Source: Halichoerus grypus
Taxonomy: Eukaryota; Chordata; Mammalia; Carnivora; Phocidae
Length of the DNA stretch: 64,000 bases
Direction of reading: 5' to 3'
Assembly: GCF_964656455.1 (NCBI RefSeq)
Contig: NC_135726.1
Span: 25,617,168-25,681,167 of the forward strand
The notes beneath the pieces were generated by a model that was not told where the DNA came from, did not search any database, and saw nothing but the letters and a program-made list of their open reading frames with translations. Both the position numbers and the translations under genes were made by a program. Positions 60,801 through 64,000 of this stretch are shown here, one piece after another; positions within the stretch are counted from its first letter, which is position 1, and each line of letters begins with the position of its first letter.

Positions 60801-61965
60801 TCAGGGCCCTCCAGCCGCCGCATCACTCCCAGAGCCTATGTATCAGCGGGTCCCTCCATCCGCAGCCTGGAATGCCACCTCCCTCTCCAGTAATAGAAAT
60901 TCTGTCTTTTAGGGTCCAGTTCAAACACAGCCCTGCGCTCAAATCTCTCTGCTCCCCTCCAGCACCCTGACTCCGACTCCAACCTGTTTCCTGAGTGCAC
61001 CCCACACTGCTGCCCCCTTCCCTGTAACAGGGTTCCCGCGTTCCCTTCTCTCGCACCAGACGGTTTCGGTCCTGGAGGTTAAGAACCAAAGCCTTCCAGG
61101 TGCCAGAGGACAGGTACAGGACTCCGCGTTTCCACCCAGTGCACACTGATTGAGCACGTCCCCCGTCCAGGCCCTGGGACCGGGGGGCCGGCGGTCCAGG
61201 ATGTTTCCCTTGCTAGCCCCCTTCCTCCTGCCTGAGTCTCTCCACGACCTCATGCCTGAGAGAGGGGCTCCCTGATGCCAGCTCCCCTGTCCCTGCTCTC
61301 TTTCCCGCCTCCACTTCTGGGCATACCCAGTGTCCTCTGTTGACCTCCAGCCACAGCAACCTGGAGGTGGTCTCCAGCGGGGCCCCAAGGCTGAGGGTCC
61401 CCGTCAGCTGGGTCCCATCTGGTTTCCCACTTCCCAGACCACTTGGCCTCTACTCCCAGAAAGAAACTTCTCTTGCCAGGGAGAGGCGCTCAGATTGTCG
61501 CGGGGAGCAGGAACTAAGAGGCCTTTAGCGGGGGTCCTGGTGGGAGCCCGGAGAGCTCCTCTATAGGGGACACTGATTGGAGGGCAGGGGCTCTGAGCTC
61601 CCTTTCGGTGACCTGACTAGAGCTCGGCTAGTCGGAGACCCCAAGGGGCCGCTCCCCTGGCGCGCGCTCCCGCCTGCGGGACGCCGGCCCGGTGGACTGG
61701 CGCAGCGCCAGGCGGAGCACAGCCCCACGTCCTCTCCCGCGGCCGGGCTCCGCACCGGAACAGACAACGCACAAGCTCGGAATCCGCCGGCATGCGCACC
61801 CCGTCCTCCGGCTCGAACCCGAGCCGCCCCAAAGCCCGGCTGGCGCGCGGGGCTCCCGCTCCAACTCGGAAAGTAGCGGGCGGCGAGGGCCGCGCCCCGG
61901 GGCGGCCGCGGGGCAGGGCCGGCGGTACCTGTCAGCAGTTCGATCTTGTGTCCCAGCACCTTCAT
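27762..61965 (-). CDS. NDRG4: NDRG4, NDR (N-myc downstream-regulated) family member 4
   Basis: Common exons (minus): 35151-35046, 34826-34706, 34618-34556, 34406-34346, 33261-33175, 33076-33020, 32627-32524, 31690-31634, 31547-31496, 30593-30546, 30372-30337, 30233-30182, (28795-28757 optional), 27916-27762. All join in frame to 332 aa. Alternative 5' ends: 61965-61929 + 46796-46702 + 42497-42453 (391 aa in total); start at 46773 (371 aa); or 38277-38257 (339 aa). NDRG4 is a cytoplasmic protein of brain and heart with an alpha/beta-hydrolase fold that lacks a working catalytic triad; it is linked to neurite growth, myelin and vesicle trafficking, and myocyte proliferation. The body shows [23 protein letters not shown] and [12 protein letters not shown]. 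The C-tail [17 protein letters not shown] is a basophilic-kinase target cluster. Lengths match human isoforms as I recall them. The gene is intact. Confidence 0.96.
28757..28795 (-). CDS. NDRG4: NDRG4 optional 39-nt exon ([12 protein letters not shown] insert)
   Basis: A TTAG acceptor and GTAGCC donor flank 39 nt that keep the frame. Inclusion changes ...GMGY-MPSAS... to ...[22 protein letters not shown]..., the same 13-aa insertion known from longer human NDRG4 isoforms. It places a basic KDRR segment just before the C-terminal phosphorylation cluster. Confidence 0.9.
36455..36575 (-). repeat. MIR
   Basis: GAGCAAACTGAGGTTGGGAA ... ACTTGCCCAAGGTCAAATCC is the reverse MIR core. Confidence 0.7.
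36800..37500. promoter_or_regulatory. GC/CpG-rich intronic island with TGACGTC cluster
   Basis: It lies in the NDRG4 intron between the MPECWDG exon and exon 35151-35046. It has a full palindromic CRE TGACGTCA (37233-37240), TGACGTCC (37293-37300), TGACGTCG (37480-37487) and an ATTGG/CCAAT element (37221-37225). It could be an intragenic enhancer or a cryptic promoter; no exon was identified. Confidence 0.45.
38257..38277 (-). CDS. NDRG4: NDRG4 internal alternative first coding exon (MPECWDG)
   Basis: ATG at 38277 encodes MPECWDG, followed by a GTGAGTGAGG donor. It joins in phase to EHDIETPYG at 35151. This is the start of the short NDRG4-B form. A TATA element and two CCAAT boxes lie upstream at the expected spacing, so it has its own promoter. 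Confidence 0.92.
38380..38540 (-). promoter_or_regulatory. NDRG4: TATA + double-CCAAT promoter of the short NDRG4 form
   Basis: Reading the minus strand there are CCAAT at 38534-38530, CCAAT at 38504-38500 and CATATAAG at 38416-38409; the ATG follows at 38277. The predicted start of transcription is about 38,385, giving a ~108-nt leader that contains a C12 run (38357-38346) and an AP-1-like TGAGTCA (38330-38336). The motifs are seen directly; the start site is inferred from TATA spacing. Confidence 0.7.
39990..40750. repeat. Cluster of four MIR copies
   Basis: Plus copies at about 39990-40170 and 40270-40430 (CTGTGTGACCCTGGGCAAGT) and minus copies at about 40440-40545 and 40575-40750 (GAGGAAAATGAAGCACAGAG). 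Confidence 0.75.
42453..42497 (-). CDS. NDRG4: NDRG4 45-nt exon ([15 protein letters not shown])
   Basis: AG acceptor, GT donor, phase 0 at both ends, 15 codons. It joins the MAGL-type N-terminus to the common EHDIETPYG exon. Human reads ESSDAFLLAADTDWK as I recall, so the exon is conserved with a few substitutions. It is absent from the MPECWDG form. Confidence 0.88.
42715..42815 (-). repeat. MIR
   Basis: CTTACAGGTGGGAAGGGTGA ... AGAAAGTGGTGGGATCTCTG. Confidence 0.6.
42848..42872. repeat. (CT)n microsatellite
   Basis: Pure CT run in an NDRG4 intron. Confidence 0.9.
46430..46520 (+). repeat. MIR
   Basis: TGCGACCTTGGCCAAGCGAC ... CTCACTGAAATGGGAATAAC. Confidence 0.7.
46702..46796 (-). CDS. 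NDRG4: NDRG4 exon with internal start [18 protein letters not shown]
   Basis: AG acceptor before 46796 and GT donor after 46702. An internal ATG at 46773 in Kozak-like context (GACCATGG) starts the 371-aa form, so the exon can act as an internal coding exon or supply the start. It ends ...RGQEAAEL, where human has ...RGQDATEL as I recall. Confidence 0.9.
47620..48260 (+). mobile_element. Ancient L1 fragment
   Basis: A-rich L1 ORF2/3'-end-like sequence (CTAAATGTCCATGAAGAAGG, AAACTGTGGGTCAATCACTT). Heavily mutated. Confidence 0.65.
50521..50672 (+). mobile_element. SINEC
   Basis: GGGGCACCTGGGTAGCTCAG head, TTGTGAGATCAAGCCCC, CT-rich middle, short ATATATATA tail. Confidence 0.9.
51600..52390 (+). 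mobile_element. Ancient L1 fragment with expanded A29 run
   Basis: TTGGTGAGGTTGTGGGGAAA, TTTAGGTATTTATCCCAATC and GTGGAAACGACCTAAATGAA are L1 3'-end phrases. An A29 run (51863-51891) sits where consensus has a short A run. Interrupted by the SINEC at 52021. Confidence 0.75.
52021..52220 (+). mobile_element. SINEC inserted in an L1 fragment
   Basis: GGGGCGCCTGGGTGGCTCAG head, AATAAATAAATAAATAAG tail. L1-like sequence continues on both sides. Confidence 0.93.
52425..53280 (-). mobile_element. Ancient L1 3'-UTR-like repeat
   Basis: Contains GTAAAGTTACTATTTTCTCT, TAATCAGTATCTTGTGGGAA and GATACTTTGAGACTACG, typical of old L1 3' ends read antisense. Same family as 4930-5350. Confidence 0.6.
53674..53868 (+). 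mobile_element. SINEC
   Basis: GGGGGCACCTGGGTGGCTCAG head, full CT-rich middle, TCAAATAAATAAATAAAATC tail. First member of a three-SINE cluster. Confidence 0.93.
53876..54117 (-). mobile_element. Two abutting or nested antisense SINECs
   Basis: 53876-53940 is a partial older SINEC (CACACCCAACATGGGGTTTG, CATGACCCTGAGA) cut off where the poly-T of a second antisense SINEC (53941-54117, ending CACCCAGGTGCCCC) begins. Confidence 0.8.
54723..54855 (-). mobile_element. SINEC, antisense, with ATTC repeat
   Basis: Poly-T, (ATTC)n at about 54746-54763, CTTGAACTCATGACCCTGAC, ending GAGCCAGGAGCCCC. Flanks CCCTACACTTT / CCCTACATTTT. Confidence 0.85.
56525..57000. mobile_element. Degraded ancient interspersed repeat (class uncertain)
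   Basis: GGAGGTCAGAACTCCAAACT, AATCACACCTGCAAAGTCTC and GGTAACATTCATAGGATCTA form the skeleton of a common old mammalian repeat, perhaps LTR-derived. Family not assignable by eye. Confidence 0.5.
57225..58060 (-). mobile_element. Ancient L1-like repeat split by a MIR
   Basis: Left part (ACCACCGTTAACGTTTTTAC) and right part (TGTTGGGCATTTACATTGTT, CATTGCCAACGTGCCCTTCA) belong to one old repeat. A MIR (57465-57670) with a (GTT)n run at about 57679-57703 lies between them. Confidence 0.55.
57465..57670 (+). repeat. MIR
   Basis: TATCTGTGTGACCTTCAGAA ... CTCTGTGCCTCAGTGGCCTT ... ATGCCTGGCACATGGCAAAT. Well preserved. Confidence 0.85.
58670..60085 (-). repeat. Three MIR copies
   Basis: About 58670-58790 (GAGAATGAGGCTCAGAAAAA), 59225-59400 (CATTTTACAGATGGGAAAAG) and 59960-60085 (ATCACACAGCTGGCCAGCAA). 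Confidence 0.7.
60840..60990 (+). repeat. L2-like remnant
   Basis: CAGCCTGGAATGCCACCTCC ... GGGTCCAGTTCAAACACAGC is an L2 pattern. Similar shorter traces occur near 35,640 and 51,470. Confidence 0.5.
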
Positions 61966-63120
61966 TTCCGCGCTGCGGCGTCGGGGAGCGCGCTCGGCCC
62001 GGCCGGGAGAGGAGCGCGGGAGGCGAGGAGCGAAGCGGCAGGAGAGCCAGGAGCCAGGCAGGCGGAGCTGCCGGGAGCCAGGAACGCTCTCGCCGCCCCC
62101 CTCGCCGCGCTCCCCCCGCTTCCAAAACGGGTTAAAAAAATCCACCAATTGCACGACCGCGCACCCCTAAAAGGCGCGCGCCGCCACCTGGTCGGGGTGA
62201 ACTCCGAGAGGCGGAGGGAGGGCGCGGGGTGGGTGCGGGTGACACTCCCGGCGGCGGGAGGGGGGCCCCCCGGCGCCTGTCGCCCTAACAAAGAAGCCGT
62301 GCTATCCGCGCCTCCCCCCACCACGACACCCGGGGGTCCCCGAGTCTGGCTGGGAAGGAGGGAGGGGGCGCCGCCCTCGTAAGCAAAACGTGGCCCGAGC
62401 GAGGAGGCTCGCGGCTGGCGAGCCTCAGGGCCCGCGGGGAGGCGGCGCCGGGTGGGGGGCTGGCCGCAGCCGCCGCGGAGGGGGAGAGAGGGAGAGGGGG
62501 AGAAGGGCCGAGGGCGCCGCCGACTCACCGAGGGTGATGTGAGCGAGACAGACGCGCAGGCGGGAAGCCGGGCCTCGGCGTCGCGGCCGCCAACGCGCGG
62601 GTGCAGGTGCGCGCAGCCGGGAGCCCCTCGCCGCGCCGCCGCTGCCGGGGCGGGGGGCGGGGGCCGGGCTGGGGGCGGTGCGCCGCGAGGGGCGTGCCCA
62701 CGTGGGTGTGGCGGGCGTGGGCGCGCGCGCCTGGGCCCCGCGGGGTGGCCGCGCCCCAGGCCGTCCCGGGCCCTCGGCTTCCGCCTCCTGCCGCGGCGGG
62801 AGCGCCCCGCGGGCGAGCCGAGCGGAGACCCCGGGCGGAGCCGCACGCTCTTCTCCTTCCGCGGGCGTGCGGGGGAAGGGGCCCCGCCGCTCGGTGTCGG
62901 CGGGGTGCGGTGGAAGGCTCCCCGCCCGCCCCTCCTGTCCCCCTGCGGTCGCGCGGCGTCGGGTTCCCGGGGTGGGGGAGACCTCTGCGTCCGTCTTTGT
63001 TTAGGTTCCCGAGGGGAACCCCGGCCGGCCGGTGGGGACGGCAGTCTCCTCCGTCGGCCCCTGCCGCTCGGCCCCACCCGCCGCCGCCGCCTGGGAGCCC
63101 AGCGGGGAAAAGCCCCGGGG
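61580..63120 (-). promoter_or_regulatory. NDRG4: Distal NDRG4 CpG-island promoter region
   Basis: About 1.5 kb of dense CpG surrounds the MKVLGHK first exon. A second donor-like site (GGTGAGTCGG, exon end 62529) could end an alternative non-coding first exon upstream. No TATA is obvious in the GC-rich part; a CCAAT lies at 62143. Long open frames through this block are side effects of high GC content, not genes. Confidence 0.7.
61929..61965 (-). CDS. NDRG4: NDRG4 distal coding first exon ([12 protein letters not shown])
   Basis: ATG at 61965; donor GT immediately after 61929. It encodes [12 protein letters not shown] plus one base and splices in phase to exon 46796-46702 ([11 protein letters not shown]...), matching the long human isoform. 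It lies in the CpG island, 15.1 kb upstream of its partner exon. Continuous 5' UTR probably extends to about 62,100. Confidence 0.88.
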
Positions 63121-64000
63121 GGTCGGAAAGAACCTGGTGCTCAGGGGCCCTGGAGCCTTGTCCAGTATTCAGAAGCCCAGGGTTTCCTTGGGGGAACTCG
63201 TGGGGAGTGATGGTCTCCAGGTAAAGGTGTTCTGGGCCCCCAAGAGTGCCGCTCAGAGTGTCAGGGTCCCTGCTCTCCTCAAGGAGGGGAACTGGCCCAG
63301 CCTTGTCTTCCTCAGGCTCACTCTGGTCTGGCCCAGTGACGTTGCTCTCACCTGTCACCCCAAATGAGGCAGCGCTAAAGTCCCTAGATGGAGTCCGACT
63401 GTAGGGAGAATGGAAATCTGATGACTTGAAAGAATTTACTTGGGCAAAGACAGCTCAGAACAGTGCTTGTGGAGACCGCAGTTCTGCTGAGGCCCTGCCA
63501 GCGACCTTGGTCAGGGATCTGCCTCTCCCGGAATTCAGCCTGTTCAGTGCAGAGCGAAGGAGTTGGACCAGTCATCCCGGAGGTCCAGGATGACATTGGG
63601 TGGGAGGTCAAGAAGATCCTGCAGCATCTCCTCCCCTTTGTCTGGGCTGGCTTGTGGTAAGGTCCTGGCTTTCCCTCAGCTCCAGGCTGTGTTGGGATCT
63701 GCCGTGGCATTGAATTAACTGACTCACCCGTCTTGAAGAGGCCGGTAAGATTTGGCTGCCTGAGATGGGGTGCATGCTCCTGCTTGGGGTACAGTATATA
63801 AACCACATAAAAGGCAGCAAGCTTGGGTTCTTACAGCCTTGGGGCTCACCTTGGGGGAAATCCCTGCCTCTCACTTTCCACTTTTGTAAAGGGGATGGGG
63901 GAGGTCGGTGGTGACAGAGTGAACCTGTGTGTCCAAAACATCCAGGAGACTGTAGTTCTATGTAAGTCTGGAGCCAGTCCTTAAGAGCACAGGCTGGGTC
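63121..64000. other. Upstream flank of NDRG4
   Basis: Falls from high GC to ordinary composition. I see no exon, tRNA or recognisable repeat apart from short degenerate stretches. Confidence 0.5.

Larger units (their letters stand above)
46797..61928 (-). other. First NDRG4 intron (15.1 kb)
   Basis: Holds most L1 fragments and SINECs of this gene, MIR and L2 relics, and GC-rich unique blocks (for example 55,740-56,520 and 58,900-59,200). I found no coding exon; open frames near 56,030-56,851 run into repeat sequence. Confidence 0.5.

Noticed and set aside
61962..63077. 371-codon minus-strand open frame upstream of NDRG4
   Set aside because: CpG-island artefact: high GC removes stop codons; composition is R/P/A/G only, and no domain is visible.

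Overview
This is a mammalian genomic window. The young interspersed repeats are carnivore tRNA-derived SINEC elements of the type common in arctoid carnivores (bears, seals, mustelids). They carry a tRNA-like head, a CT-rich middle, an AATAAATAAA-type tail and clear target-site duplications. Ancient MIR, L2 and L1 remnants lie beneath them. I infer a non-dog caniform carnivore; the exact species cannot be read from the window.

The window holds three vertebrate genes in the known mammalian order CNOT1 - SETD6 - NDRG4. (1) About 1-20,215, plus strand: the 3' half of CNOT1, the scaffold of the CCR4-NOT deadenylase. Seventeen exons and 926 codons are readable, running from the CNOT9-binding region into the C-terminal NOT1 domain. 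A 200-base run of N (19,504-19,703) sits where the last coding exons should be, so the C-terminus is missing from the assembly. (2) About 20,805-24,560, minus strand: a complete eight-exon SETD6 (475 aa lysine methyltransferase) with a CpG-island promoter. It converges tail-to-tail on CNOT1 with roughly 600 bp between poly(A) signals. (3) About 25,830-62,100 or beyond, minus strand: NDRG4, an NDR-family protein with a non-catalytic alpha/beta-hydrolase fold. It has three possible coding starts (MKVLGHK..., MAGLQEL..., MPECWDG...), an optional 39-nt exon and a long 3' UTR. Predicted proteins are 391, 371 and 339 aa, each +13 aa with the optional exon.

Region by region: the CNOT1 introns are AT-rich and SINE-rich, mostly with SINEs antisense to the gene, and one holds a ~2 kb antisense L1. 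From ~25.7 to 50.5 kb the NDRG4 body is GC-rich with many MIR/L2 relics and poly-G/poly-C runs but no recognisable SINEC copy. The first NDRG4 intron (50-58 kb) again collects L1 and nested SINEs. The last ~2 kb is a strong CpG island (distal NDRG4 promoter) followed by unremarkable upstream sequence.

I found no CRISPR array, prokaryotic operon, intact virus or evident new enzyme system. The unusual signals are small and structural: a 38-bp perfect palindrome with an adjoining 46-bp tandem duplication in a CNOT1 intron, a tail-only retrotransposition event beside a CNOT1 splice donor, a cluster of three TGACGTC motifs in a GC-rich island inside NDRG4, and a TATA/double-CCAAT internal promoter for the short NDRG4 form. 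Exon calls rest on reading-frame continuity, splice sites and remembered human proteins; no alignment was run.
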